Source: an uncultured Clostridium sp.
Lineage (GTDB): Bacteria > Bacillota > Clostridia > TANB77 > CAG-508
Assembly: GCA_947363765.1 (NCBI GenBank)
Contig: CANAQC010000001.1
Span: forward strand, 72,250 to 132,866
Reading direction: 5' to 3'
Length of the DNA stretch: 60,617 bases
Below are positions 10,432-19,322 of this stretch, one piece after another; within the stretch, counting starts at the first letter, position 1, and each line of letters begins with the position of its first letter. Position numbers and translations under genes: made by a program. The notes beneath the pieces are model-generated. The model did not search any database. It saw only the letters and a list, made by a program, of their open reading frames with translations, and was not told where the DNA came from.

Positions 10432-10618
10432 ATAAAACCTCCTATATGAAAGTTAAGTTTTAATCAATTATATTGTGATTATACATCAAAATAAGAAAAA
10501 ATCATACAATGTTTAATAAAAAAATGTAAAAAAATATAATTTTAAAATTTAGAATTATGATGTTTAGCTTAAATTAAATCCAAAATTTAGTTTTATGTTG
10601 TTTTAATCCTACTCCAAT

Positions 10619-10644
10619 TTGCACAAAACTTTGATAATACAAAA
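10619..10644 (+). repeat. recombination-site-like repeat, copy 1
   Basis: Reads as arm TTGCACAAAA, centre CTTTGA, arm TAATACAAAA. The 10-6-10 layout is that of a tyrosine-recombinase core site. Copies 2 (13919) and 3 (15038) have the identical left arm and centre in the same orientation. This copy is closest to xerC and lacks the flanking structured sequence seen beside copies 2 and 3. Confidence 0.7.
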
Positions 10645-10751
10645 ACCATAAAATTATATTTACAAGACGAACACTTTATAGTCAAATTACTTGATAAAAT
10701 AATATATATTTGTTATAATTATATTGTAATATTGGTAGTTTCCATATTTAT

Positions 10752-10794
10752 AAAAATAATGTAAATGTGGAAATTCCTCGTTTACATTATTTTT
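10752..10794 (+). promoter_or_regulatory. leader hairpin before the 10826 gene
   Basis: AAAAATAATGTAAA and TTTACATTATTTTT form a perfect 14-bp stem. The loop carries TTCCTC, which can pair with GAGGA in the Shine-Dalgarno sequence downstream (AAAGGAGGAT). It may attenuate transcription or mask the RBS. The 8980 gene leader has the same general plan. Confidence 0.45.
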
Positions 10795-10825
10795 AAGTAA
10801 AAAAATGTAAAGGAGGATATGCACA

Positions 10826-11266
10826 ATGGAATATACCACTTTTAAAGAGAAACAAGAGAAAATTATGGAAAAACGACGGCAAGAGAAAGAGAAAAAGGAA
10901 ATTGAAGAAAAACAACGAAAAGAAATGGAAGATGCTAATAATAAGGATGAGATAACTTCTTTTTTTAAAGAAAACAAAGAAGTTATCATTAATGCTACTC
11001 TAGATTCTTTTATGAAAGAGTTAAACGCCACATCTTTGCCACCATATAAAGTAGAGTATAAATTAGAGACTTCGCTTTATTTTGGCTATACTCAGAATGA
11101 GTACAATGTTTTTCTCGAAGATATGATAAAGGAAGAATTAAAAAGAAAAACTGAGGCAATAGGACAGTTCGAAGTTAGTACGACAATTGTGGCGAAAAAA
11201 AATGACTATTATTCTGGTGTTACCTGGAATAGAATGATGATTATCTCTATTTCTCTGAATTTTTGA
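10826..11266 (+). CDS. hypothetical coiled-coil protein in accessory module, contains an in-frame CGG
   Basis: Not recognised; 146 residues. The ATG at 10826 follows AAAGGAGG. Residues 5-45 are a highly charged Lys/Glu helix, probably a coiled coil. The rest is a mixed domain ending in a hydrophobic strand. Codon 18 is CGG (after CGA), in zero frame; a +1 shift there would truncate the protein. Codon choice is less AT-biased than in the neighbours (GCC, CTC, CAG and TCG-type codons). Both facts suggest a recently acquired gene not adapted to the host's CGG behaviour. A good terminator follows. Confidence 0.65.
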   Translation: MEYTTFKEKQEKIMEKRRQEKEKKEIEEKQRKEMEDANNKDEITSFFKENKEVIINATLDSFMKELNATSLPPYKVEYKLETSLYFGYTQNEYNVFLEDMIKEELKRKTEAIGQFEVSTTIVAKKNDYYSGVTWNRMMIISISLNF

Positions 11267-11279
11267 TTGAACTTATATA

Positions 11280-11312
11280 AAACAAACGGCTAGATTATTT
11301 AGCCGTTTGTTT
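11280..11312 (+). terminator. terminator after the 10826 gene
   Basis: AAACAAACGGCTA and TAGCCGTTTGTTT form a 13-bp stem followed by T-rich sequence. Confidence 0.85.
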
Positions 11313-11390
11313 TATATAAGCACATTAAAATCGTTTTTAAGGCATTCTAAGATTAAAAATGATAAAATTATATATTTGATAATTTTATAT

Positions 11391-11690
11391 ACTAAAGAAA
11401 AATATTATATATTTGATATGGGAATCAGAAATTCTATATTAGGTTTTAGAAATTCTGATTATGGACATATTATAGAAAATATAGTTTTTTTTGAATTATT
11501 AAATAGAGGATATACTCTTACTATAGGAAAATTAGAGGAGAATGTAAGAAATAGAGAATTTACTTTATTAAAGAGCATAAATGATAATTACGAGAAAACT
11601 ATATTAACACTAGATAGAGTATATAACGAAACATCTGAAGATGGAATAAAATGTAGAAACATTATAGATTTCCTATTAGATGAAGAATAA
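11391..11690 (+). pseudogene. remnant of a DUF4143 ATPase C-terminal domain
   Basis: The frame from about 11391 encodes YYIFDMGIRNSILGFRNSD, then GHIIENIVFFELLNRGY and later NYEKTILTLDR. This is the C-terminal part of AAA ATPases with DUF4143. The start, the ATPase domain and the nuclease-like segment that should follow the GKL residues are missing, so this is an internally deleted fragment. A separate, intact gene of the same broad family lies at 12475. Confidence 0.7.
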
Positions 11691-11723
11691 TATGTTATGC
11701 GAATTTGAGGAGATGAGAGATAA

Positions 11724-12235
11724 GTGAAAAAAATGCCTACCTTAGGTGAAGGCTATGCTACAGAAAAATTAGATGGAACATGCTGTATGATAAAAGATAA
11801 TAAGTTATACAGAAGATATGATTATAAAGAGGGGAGAAAACTTCCAACAAATGCAATTCCATGCCAACCTAATAAAGATACTATTACTGGACATTGGCCA
11901 CATTGGTTATTATGTGATAGAAATAATCCTTCTGATAAATATCATTTTGAAGCATTTGATAAAAACACTTCATGGGAAGATGGTACTTATGAATTAATAG
12001 TATTACATGAACAAGGAAATCCTTATAAATTAGATACAGATATATTAGAAAAACATGGCAAACGAATATTAACTAATGCTCCAAGAACATATGAGGGCTT
12101 AAAAGAGTATTTAAACAATAATATTATATTGAAGGAATTGTTTTTTATAGAGATAACGGAGAAATGTGTAAAATCAAAAGAACAGATTTTGGATTTAAAT
12201 GGAAAGAATAATTTTGAATTTTCATTTTGTGTAAA
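11724..12235 (+). pseudogene. degraded RNA ligase-family gene (DUF5565-like)
   Basis: A GTG at 11724 after GAGGAG gives MKKMPTLGEGYATEKLDGT, containing the nucleotidyl-lysine motif (KLDGT) of RNA/DNA ligases. Later come TGHWPHWLL and ILTNAPRTYEGLKEYL. About 25 residues expected between PTL and GEGYAT are absent. The frame is also broken near 12128: the real C-terminus, EGIVFYRDNGEMCKIKR, lies in the -1 frame and ends at about 12217. This break is not at a CGG. Zero-frame translation goes on to 12248 without homology. I take it as a decayed gene. Confidence 0.65.
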
Positions 12236-12289
12236 GTTTAATTTTTAAAATTTAATTCCAACAAACTAACATTTAATATAACGAGGCAT

Positions 12290-12319
12290 GAGAATTGATT
12301 TTAAGCCATTTTAAAAATA
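12290..12319 (+). repeat. dispersed repeat B, copy 1
   Basis: The block AGAATTGATTTTAAGCC followed by ATTTTAAAAA recurs at 14701 with one mismatch and, more diverged, at 14896. The nature is unknown. No gene is visible between 12249 and 12474 apart from this repeat and AT-rich DNA. Confidence 0.5.
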
Positions 12320-12474
12320 TACCTTTTTGAGTTTTAATTATTAAAAATGTGAACATGTGCAAGAATGTAAATGTAAAAAACGTGAAAATTTTTAAATGAT
12401 AATATATAAAAAACGTGAAACATGATTGATTTTTATTAAAAGATAGTATATACTAATAGTATGGAGGTATTACT

Positions 12475-13776
12475 ATGAAAAGAAAAATTTATCAAGAATT
12501 AATAGATTGGAAAAACAATAATATTCAAAAACCATTAATGGTAATTGGTGCAAGACAAATAGGAAAAACATATATTATAAATGAATTCTGTAAAAATGAA
12601 TTTGAAAATTATATATATATAAATTTACTAGAACATTCTGAAATAATAAAAATATTTAAAGAAGAAATTAATACATTAGATAAATTTAAAAGAATTAAAA
12701 TATATCTAGATATTGATATTAATCTTGAAAATACAATAATATTCTTTGATGAAATACAAGAATCTGAAGAACTAATAAGTGCATTGAAATATTTTAATGA
12801 AAGTGAAGAACCTTTCAAAATAGTTTGTGCAGGAAGTTTATTAGGAGTAAAATTAAAAAGAATGCATTCTTCTTTTCCTGTTGGTAAAGTAAAAATGCTA
12901 AATATGTATCCAATGGACTTTGAGGAATTTTTAATGGCTAATGGGAGTAATGCCCTTATTGATGAAATAAAGAATTGTTATAAAAATAATATAGCAATTG
13001 ATTCTGTATTGCATAACAAATCATTAAATCTATATAGATTATATCTATGTGTTGGTGGAATGCCAGAATCTATAAATAATTTGCTTGCTAATGATAAAGA
13101 TATTTTAAAATATGATAAAAGTATTATCGAAGATATTTATCAATCATATTTGAATGATATGAATAAATATGTTGAAAACAAATTTGAAGCTAGTAAAATA
13201 GAAACTATATATAAATCTATTCCATCACAAATTGGAAATCAAAGTAATAAATTTCAATATGGAAAAATATCATCAAATGCTAGAAAAAGAGATTATGAAA
13301 CGGCATTAAATTGGCTTCTTTCTAGTACAATGGTTCACAAATGTCCTATATTAAATAAGGTAGAAATACCTCCTTTAGGCTTTATTATAGATGATCATTT
13401 TAAATTATATTTGAGTGATGTGGGTATTTTATTAAATATGTTGCAGGTACAATTTAAAGATATAATACTAGATAACCTTTTGCAATATAAAGGAATTATT
13501 GCAGAAAATTATATTGCAATGCAATTAATAGCAAATAACAATTCATTGATATATTGGGAATCAGGTAATCAAGCTGAAGTAGATTTTATACTATACAATG
13601 ATGATGGTATAATACCTATTGAAGTAAAAGCTGATGATAATGTTGGAAGTAAAAGCCTTAATGTTTATATGAAAAGGTATAATCCTAAATATGCTATAAG
13701 AATTTCAACTAAAAATTTTGGCATAACTAATAATATAAAATCTATACCACTTTATGCTGCATTTTTGATAAAATAG
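12475..13776 (+). CDS. AAA-family ATPase with C-terminal DUF4143 domain
   Basis: A predicted ATP-binding protein of 433 residues. The ATG at 12475 follows ATGGAGGT. Walker A is GARQIGKTY (about residues 25-33) and Walker B is TIIFFDEIQES (about 82-92). The C-terminal half is DUF4143, including the nuclease-like strand AEVDFILYN and EVKADDNV. Such proteins (COG1373) are common on mobile DNA, and their function is not established. The gene is intact, contains no in-frame CGG and is very AT-rich. Confidence 0.85.
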   Translation: MKRKIYQELIDWKNNNIQKPLMVIGARQIGKTYIINEFCKNEFENYIYINLLEHSEIIKIFKEEINTLDKFKRIKIYLDIDINLENTIIFFDEIQESEELISALKYFNESEEPFKIVCAGSLLGVKLKRMHSSFPVGKVKMLNMYPMDFEEFLMANGSNALIDEIKNCYKNNIAIDSVLHNKSLNLYRLYLCVGGMPESINNLLANDKDILKYDKSIIEDIYQSYLNDMNKYVENKFEASKIETIYKSIPSQIGNQSNKFQYGKISSNARKRDYETALNWLLSSTMVHKCPILNKVEIPPLGFIIDDHFKLYLSDVGILLNMLQVQFKDIILDNLLQYKGIIAENYIAMQLIANNNSLIYWESGNQAEVDFILYNDDGIIPIEVKADDNVGSKSLNVYMKRYNPKYAIRISTKNFGITNNIKSIPLYAAFLIK

Positions 13777-14084
13777 TAAAACAAACTAAAAATTATACAT
13801 GTTTTTAAAATATATTGTTGTGTAATAATAATGTAAAAGTAGCTAACCTAAAGGAATAGTAAGACTTCAGAGGTAGGAGCAAAACAAGTAATCTTATATA
13901 TTTAATTCCTAACTCTATTTGCACAAAACTTTGATAATACAAACCAAGAATAGAGAATTTATTATGCAAATTGTAATATTTAACATAATGTGGTATAATT
14001 GATATTAGATATGGGATTACCAAAGTAACATTTTCCTATATGTATATAGTAACTATTATTACAATACAAAATGGAGGAAGAAAA
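13777..14084. other. 308-bp intergenic region with repeat copy 2 and a promoter
   Basis: Holds the extended repeat (13850-13944) and a promoter for the small gene at 14085: TTGTAA (13971), 17 bp, TATAAT (13994). No additional gene was seen. Confidence 0.6.
13850..13944 (+). repeat. recombination-site-like repeat, copy 2, with structured left flank
   Basis: The core at 13919-13944 is TTGCACAAAA, CTTTGA, TAATACAAAC, identical to copy 1 except for the last base. The left flank (from 13850) resembles that of copy 3 and can fold: AATAG with CTATT outside, and TAGGA with TCCTA inside. This is reminiscent of imperfect hairpins at cassette ends, but it is not a known attC. Confidence 0.65.
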
Positions 14085-14285
14085 GTGACAAAAAAGGATA
14101 TGACAGAATTCGATTCGGCTGCAAAAGCAATGAACGAAGCTGGTTACAAAAACATCACTGCTGATATAATTGAAAAGAGTGAGAATCAGCATGGAGCTAT
14201 TGTCTATATTGCTGTAGTTGGTGATGCGATGGCTATTTATACTCCTCAGTATAGGAGAGAGCCAGTCAAGTTTGTTTGCTTCTAA
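14085..14285 (+). CDS. hypothetical protein, 66 residues
   Basis: Not recognised. The GTG at 14085 follows ATGGAGGAAG; the open frame extends to 14040 without an RBS. The product is a small soluble domain starting MTKKDMTEFDSAAKAMNEAG, with a hydrophobic central strand (GAIVYIAVVGDAMAIY). Base composition is richer in G and C than in its neighbours, suggesting recent acquisition. It is followed by a strong terminator and is the only gene in the second repeat-bounded module. Confidence 0.6.
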   Translation: MTKKDMTEFDSAAKAMNEAGYKNITADIIEKSENQHGAIVYIAVVGDAMAIYTPQYRREPVKFVCF

Positions 14286-14293
14286 AAGTCATA

Positions 14294-14327
14294 AGCCTGC
14301 CCATTTGCGAAAGCAAATAGGCAGGCT
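14294..14327 (+). terminator. terminator after the 14085 gene
   Basis: AGCCTGCCCATTTGC, a GAAA loop, then GCAAATAGGCAGGCT: a long, nearly perfect stem, unusually GC-rich for this genome. Confidence 0.88.
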
Positions 14328-14700
14328 TTCTTATAAACATCAGCATTAGAGATATAAGATGCCATTAAAATTATACAACTTGTGCAAAGTTAATTTTACA
14401 ACAATTTCAAAACCCGAACATTTGTTAATTGTAAATTTTTAGAAACAATTTTTCATTATAATAATTATTTTATAGATTTATTATAACGAAAATCGTTTTT
14501 TAGACATTTTATAATTACACTAATAAAATTAATCATCTTATAATACAAAACTATTATAAGTCGATTATAATTTGATAATAAATCTTCATAGTATAATTCA
14601 TTATTATATAAAATTATCATTTTAATGTGATTTTTGAAAAATCGTATAATTATTGCAGCAACTGGTGTTTAGCTCAAAAAGTGTAAAACATGCGACGCAC

Positions 14701-14730
14701 GAGAATCGATTTTAAGCCATTTTAAAAAAA
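14701..14730 (+). repeat. dispersed repeat B, copy 2
   Basis: GAGAATCGATTTTAAGCC, then ATTTTAAAAA, followed by ATATAGTTTGTTG. It matches copy 1 (12290) at all but one of the compared bases, and copy 3 at 14896 is recognisable. Confidence 0.5.
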
Positions 14731-14895
14731 TAGACATATAGTTTGTTGTCTGCAAAATCAAGCAAAATACTGAAATATAAGGACTTTAAGGAATTTTGAT
14801 AAAATAATCTAAAGTTATATAAAATTTTTTTAAAATTATGAGGTTACAATAATGAAAAAAATCCAATCAGAAATAATCAAAAATAATGAAGCTCC

Positions 14896-14920
14896 AGAAT
14901 CGATTTGAAGACGATTTTAT
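14896..14920 (+). repeat. dispersed repeat B, copy 3 (diverged)
   Basis: AGAATCGATTTGAAGACG with ATTTTAT, followed, as in copy 2, by a TAG...TATAGTTTGTTG tail. Confidence 0.4.
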
Positions 14921-14970
14921 TAAAAAGTAGTATAGTTTGTTGTTAATAATAAGCCGAAACAGGCCGTATT

Positions 14971-15063
14971 AAAGGAATAGCAAGATTTTATAGGTAGGAC
15001 CATTTGACATGGTTTTATATTTTACTCCTGTTTCTATTTGCACAAAACTTTGATTTTGTGCAA
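14971..15063 (+). repeat. recombination-site-like repeat, copy 3, with structured left flank
   Basis: The core at 15038-15063 is TTGCACAAAA, CTTTGA, TTTTGTGCAA: perfect 10-bp inverted arms around a 6-bp centre. The left arm and centre equal copies 1 and 2; the right arm differs. The left flank from 14971 aligns with that of copy 2 (AAAGGAATAG, GGTAGGA, CTATTTG). The rho gene ends about 95 bp further on. Confidence 0.65.
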
Positions 15064-15157
15064 TGTTGTATTTATAAATCATAAGTAGAAAATAGAACTT
15101 TGTATTTATATTCTCTTTCTACCTATCATCTATTTACAATATGTTTCATCATACTTT

Positions 15158-16462
15158 TTATTTAAATTCCTTTAAAAAGAATTCCATTCTTGTGATAAAG
15201 TCTGCATTTGTTTTTGTTGCTACTAATTGTTCAATTAATTGTTCTGTAACATCTGATACAGACATTGATGACATTGCTTTTCTTAAAGCAAATACTGTTT
15301 CTAATTCTTTTGAATCTAATATTAAATCTTCGCGCCTTGTACCAGATTTATTAATATCAATTGCAGGAAAAATTCTCTTTTCAGATAAGGCTCTGTCTAA
15401 ATGAACTTCCATATTTCCAGTTCCTTTAAATTCTTCAAATATTACCTCATCCATTCTACTTCCTGTTTCAATTAATGCAGATGCTAAAATTGTTAAACTT
15501 CCACCATTTTCAATATTTCTTGCGGCTCCAAAAAATTTTTTAGGTTTATGTAATGCACTTGGATCAAATCCTCCAGACAAAGTTCTTCCAGATGATGGAA
15601 TTACTAAGTTATATGCTCTTGCAAGCCTTGTTATACTATCTAATAATATTACAACATCTTTATTTTGTTCTGTTAATCTTTTTGCACGTTCTAATACCAT
15701 TTCTGCTACCTTTACATGATGTTCTGGTAATTCATCAAATGTAGAATAAATAACTTCTCCTTGTATAGAACGTTTCATATCTGTAACTTCTTCTGGTCTT
15801 TCATCAATTAGTAATACAATTAGTTCTACTTCTGGATTATTTTTACTAATGCTGTTTGCAATTTTCTTTAATAATGTAGTTTTACCTACCTTTGGTGGAG
15901 CAACAATTAGCCCTCTTTGCCCCTTTCCAATTGGAGAGATTAAATCTATAAGACGCATAGCATATTCATTTGATATTGTTTCTAGGCGTAATCTTTCTTC
16001 AGGATAAATTGGTGTTAAATCATCAAAGTTTTTTCTTTTATATGCTTTTTCAGGAGCTTCTCCATTTACTTCTCCAACAAAAATAAGAGCTGGAAATTTT
16101 TCTCCTTCTTTTGGTAAACGTGAAATACCTTTAATTCTATCCCCTGTATCTAATTTAAATCTTCTAATTTGAATAGGTGAAATATAAATATCATTTGGTG
16201 TTGATAAATAATTATCTCCTCTCAAAAATCCATAGCCATCTGGTAATACTTCTAAAATCCCTTCTACTATTTGATCTTCATCATTTGTTAATTTATATGA
16301 AGAATCTTCATCATTATTTTCGTTTTTTTCTTTAATACTAGTATTTTTCTCATCTACTAAAAGAGTAATTAATTCTTCTTTTTTTAATTTTGAAATATTT
16401 TTTACATTTTTTTCCTTTGCTATTTGTTTTAATTCCGTTAATGGCATGTTTTCGTAGTCCAT
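15158..16462 (-). CDS. rho: transcription termination factor Rho
   Basis: A hexameric RNA helicase that ends transcription. 434 residues from ATG at 16462 (RBS TAGGAGGTAG). It has the N-terminal Rho_N motif (residues 1-40), an acidic linker, the cold-shock-like RNA-binding domain ([20 protein letters not shown]), Walker [13 protein letters not shown], Walker [15 protein letters not shown] and the Q-loop/R-loop region. Length and order are normal. It needs no recoding. Confidence 0.95.
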   Translation of the reverse strand: MDYENMPLTELKQIAKEKNVKNISKLKKEELITLLVDEKNTSIKEKNENNDEDSSYKLTNDEDQIVEGILEVLPDGYGFLRGDNYLSTPNDIYISPIQIRRFKLDTGDRIKGISRLPKEGEKFPALIFVGEVNGEAPEKAYKRKNFDDLTPIYPEERLRLETISNEYAMRLIDLISPIGKGQRGLIVAPPKVGKTTLLKKIANSISKNNPEVELIVLLIDERPEEVTDMKRSIQGEVIYSTFDELPEHHVKVAEMVLERAKRLTEQNKDVVILLDSITRLARAYNLVIPSSGRTLSGGFDPSALHKPKKFFGAARNIENGGSLTILASALIETGSRMDEVIFEEFKGTGNMEVHLDRALSEKRIFPAIDINKSGTRREDLILDSKELETVFALRKAMSSMSVSDVTEQLIEQLVATKTNADFITRMEFFLKEFK

Positions 16463-16597
16463 AACTACCTCCTATTTATCTATATGTTTTTTACAATCTT
16501 AATTTGGAAATATTAAAAGAATGAATAAAAAGAATTAGAATGAAAATATTGTTTATATTACAATTTTTTTAGTTATAGATATCTTCAAACTGATATA

Positions 16598-16631
16598 ATC
16601 CATAAAACATTTTAGTGGTTTTATGGATTAT
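16598..16631. terminator. hairpin between divIC and rho
   Basis: AATCCATAAAAC and GTTTTATGGATT form a 12-bp stem just after the divIC stop. The following T run on the minus strand is weak. Confidence 0.5.
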
Positions 16632-16632
16632 T

Positions 16633-16905
16633 TTACTTTCCAATATCAATATAAACTCGTTCATTTGGCAAATACATATCTAATTTTTCACGAGCTAATG
16701 CTTCAATATATTCTGGTGAAGTAATATTTTCTTTTGTTGCAAGTAATGTTTCTTTATGTTCTTCTTCTTCTTGTATTTTTGCTTTTAAATTATTTTGTTC
16801 ATTATTATATGCATTTAAAGATTTTTGTTGATTAATAAATGTAATTGATACATATAAAAATATAGCAACTAAAAAAAACTTCTTTAATAATTTTTTTATT
16901 TTCAT
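16633..16905 (-). CDS. divIC: septum formation initiator, DivIC/FtsB family
   Basis: A bitopic division protein of 90 residues: a basic start (MKIKKLLKK), one membrane helix (about 11-28), a coiled coil (about 30-65) and the family C-terminus YIEALAREKLDMYLPNE. The ATG at 16905 is preferred because GGAG lies nine bases upstream; the frame extends to 16920 at a TTG inside that RBS region. It follows yabP-yabQ, the standard sporulation/division neighbourhood of Firmicutes. Confidence 0.85.
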   Translation of the reverse strand: MKIKKLLKKFFLVAIFLYVSITFINQQKSLNAYNNEQNNLKAKIQEEEEHKETLLATKENITSPEYIEALAREKLDMYLPNERVYIDIGK

Positions 16906-16976
16906 CTGTAAATTCTCCAATTTTATTAAAATTCTTAATGAAATTTTATCTCATTATATATAATTCTACATTAAAA

Positions 16977-17487
16977 TTAAAAATCCTTCTTAATTCTATC
17001 TTTTTTCGTCAAAATATCAGAAAAATGTAATGCTTTTATTGAATTAAATTTAACTAATTTAGCAAAACTTTTTCTAAAATTAATAAAAATGAAAGAAAAA
17101 GGTCGAATTAGTATTCTTTTTAGTATGCTTATTATAAATTTTATTGGAATTAATAAAACAAATGAAATTTTTTTAAATACTGCTTTTATAAAACTAATTA
17201 CTGCAACACTAAATTGGATAATATATTTACTTACTGTTAATAAATATAAAAGTACTCCTAAGATGATTCCTAAGAATATATATAATCGAATTTCTCCGAT
17301 TATTAAAAGAAAAAATGAAGTACAAAGTTAAAATACCTGTTAATATCCAAAAAACTATATCTTCTATATATGTTAGCATATCTGATGTCTTGAACGATTT
17401 TCTAAGTATTCTAAAACAATCGAATAATAATCCAATAAAGATACCATTTATACTAAATATAATAAATAAATAAGCTTGATTATTCAA
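16977..17487 (-). CDS. yabQ: spore cortex biosynthesis protein YabQ, one CGG +1 recoding site
   Basis: A polytopic membrane protein needed for spore cortex formation in Bacillus. A TTG start at 17487 lies after AGAGGGTG. The zero frame passes a CGG at 17298-17296 (codon 64) and then encodes only 22 unrelated residues. Skipping the C gives NN-GEIRLYIFLGIILGVLLY, the family's signature helix, and continues to 16977. The total is 169 residues with about five hydrophobic segments and a basic tail. The gene was otherwise visible only as a short fragment. Confidence 0.88.
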
Positions 17488-17508
17488 TTTTGTAACACCC
17501 TCTTGTTT

Positions 17509-17806
17509 TTATTTAAAAATTTTACCTAATAAATTACCTGTTTTTTTATCTAATTCTTTTTGAGTATAACTCATATCGCAAATATCACCTTCAACAATAA
17601 CTTCAGATGTGTCTATACTTAATTTATTAATTCTTAAATCTTCACCTTTTATTGTTAGTAATCCGAAGTTCTGTTTCAACAATAACAATTTGGTCATCAA
17701 AACTTAATACATCTAAAACACCAGATATACTTAATTTTTCTCTATTTTCTAATACAAGATTTTGTATAATATTATTGCTTAAATTTTTTCTTTCTTCAAT
17801 AGTCAT
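17509..17806 (-). CDS. yabP: sporulation protein YabP, one CGG +1 recoding site
   Basis: A 98-residue cytoplasmic protein of the YabP/YqfC family, required for sporulation. The ATG at 17806 follows AAAGGAGAG. Residues 1-47 include the RKNLSNN start and the LDVLSFDDQIVIVETEL strand. CGG at 17665-17663 then forces a shift to read GLLTIKGEDLRINKLSID. This junction, in which the strand ends and Gly-Leu-Leu-Thr-Ile-Lys-Gly-Glu follows, is the family signature. yabQ starts 22 bp downstream. Confidence 0.9.
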
Positions 17807-17925
17807 ATTTTATTCTCTCCTTTTTATTTTATAGTCTATGTGTTATATATATTCACACCTTGACCCACTTAGAACTAATAGAATTATAAATTTACAAAAA
17901 GGACACATAAAGAATTATATATATA

Positions 17926-17959
17926 AAGAATACTGTTTCTAAATAGAAACAGTATTCTT
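17926..17959 (-). terminator. terminator overlapping the lysC stop codon
   Basis: AGAATACTGTTTC and GAAACAGTATTCT form a 13-bp stem; the lysC stop lies within the hairpin. Confidence 0.75.
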
Positions 17960-19163
17960 TATAAACTTATCATGTATAGCATTTAGTGCTATTTCTGCAA
18001 CATTGCTATTTACTAAAACAGATATTTTAATTTCTGATGTGCTTATCATATGCATATTAATATTATTTTCATATAAAGTTTCAAACAATGTAGCAGCAAT
18101 TCCTGGATTGTTTGAAATTCCAATTCCTACAATAGATACTTTAGACATACCTATTGATGATTTTATTTCTTCTATATCAAATTCATTTGCATGTTCATGT
18201 AATAAATCTAATGTTTCTTCTAAATCGCTTTCTTTTACAGTGAATGATATATCTTTTGCAATATGTTCTCCAAATGCTTGAACAATAATATCAACATTTA
18301 TATTACAATTTGCTAATAAACGAAATACTTTATAAATTCTACCAATTTTATTAGTTTTACCTACTAAAGTTATTCTTGCAACATTATCTTCTTTTGCAAC
18401 ACCACTAATACATAAATTTTCTATAGATTCGCTAGATGTTACAAGTGTTCCTCTACTTGATTGTTCAAATGTTGATTTTACATAAATAGGTATATCATAT
18501 TTTTTTCCAATCTCAACACATCGATTGTGTAATACTTTTGCTCCAAGACTTGCTAGTTCTAGCATTTCATCATAAGAAATTGTTTCAATTTTTGAGACCT
18601 TCTTTACGATTCTTGGATCAGCTGAAAAAATACCATCAACATCAGTATAAATATCACATTTTTCAGCATTAAGAGCAGCAGCTAATGCAACAGCTGTTGT
18701 ATCAGAACCTCCCCTACCTAATGTTGTTATATTTAAATCTTTATCTACTCCTTGAAATCCTGCAACAACAACAATTTTTCCTTCTTTTAAATCTTTTTTT
18801 ATTCTATCAGTTGCAATTTCTTTAATTCTAGCATTTCCATAAATTTGATTTGTAAGTATTGGAACTTGCCAACCTGTATATGAAATAGCATTATATCCTA
18901 ATTGTTCTAAACACATTGCCAATTTTGAAACAGTAATTTGTTCTCCTGTTGAGACTAACACGTCATGTTCACGCTTATTTGGCATTTTAGTTATTTCAGC
19001 TTCTTCTTCAATTAATTTATCTGTTGTTTTTCCGTTGTGCAGAAACAACAACAACAACGTCATTTCCATTATCATATTCTTTTGTAATATGGCTACAGAC
19101 TCTAAATAATTTATCTGTGTCTGCTACAGAACTTCCTCCAAATTTTTGTATAATGATTGCCAT
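17939..19163 (-). CDS. lysC: aspartate kinase, one CGG +1 recoding site
   Basis: Phosphorylates aspartate, the first step to lysine, threonine, methionine and diaminopimelate. The ATG at 19163 opens with MAIIIQKFGGSSVADTDK. CGG at 19034-19032 (codon 44) breaks the frame. Skipping the C gives VVVVVSAQ-GKTTDKL, the conserved kinase motif (Ser-Ala-x-Gly-Lys-Thr-Thr-Asp). The rest includes GRGGSDTTAVALAAAL and two C-terminal ACT domains. 407 residues, normal length. The catalytic Lys-Phe-Gly-Gly motif lies only in the piece before the shift, so both parts are needed. Confidence 0.94.
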
Positions 19164-19322
19164 TTTTTAGGCACCCTCTTTTTCTTAAAGTGAAAATGAT
19201 ATTTAAGTCTAAATATCACTATACTATATAGTATATTATTTGGTTTAATAAAAGTTTCGATTTTTTATATATAAAAACTTACATTTTTCTACTAATATAT
19301 TTATAAAAACATCATTTAGCTA

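Larger units (their letters stand above)
10432..10825. other. 394-bp intergenic region upstream of xerC holding repeat copy 1, a promoter and a leader hairpin
   Basis: From the xerC side it holds AT-rich sequence without genes, then the first copy of a 26-bp repeat (10619-10644). Next come a promoter, TTGATA (10691), 17 bp and TATAAT (10714), and a hairpin at 10752-10794 in front of the next gene. No reading frame of note was seen. Confidence 0.6.
14328..15157. other. about 830 bp without a gene, rich in repeats
   Basis: No open frame with an RBS was seen. It holds an AT-rich stretch with many TTATAA-type palindromes (14440-14640), repeat B copies at 14701-14730 and 14896-14920, and the extended repeat copy 3. 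The two repeat B copies are followed by related sequence ending in ATAGTTTGTTG. It looks like a graveyard of mobile-DNA ends. A structured RNA cannot be excluded. Confidence 0.5.

Noticed and set aside
12100..12248. RNA ligase break as another CGG recoding site
   Set aside because: The CGG at about 12154 is out of frame; the break lies upstream, needs a -1 shift and is accompanied by an internal deletion, so it is ordinary decay.
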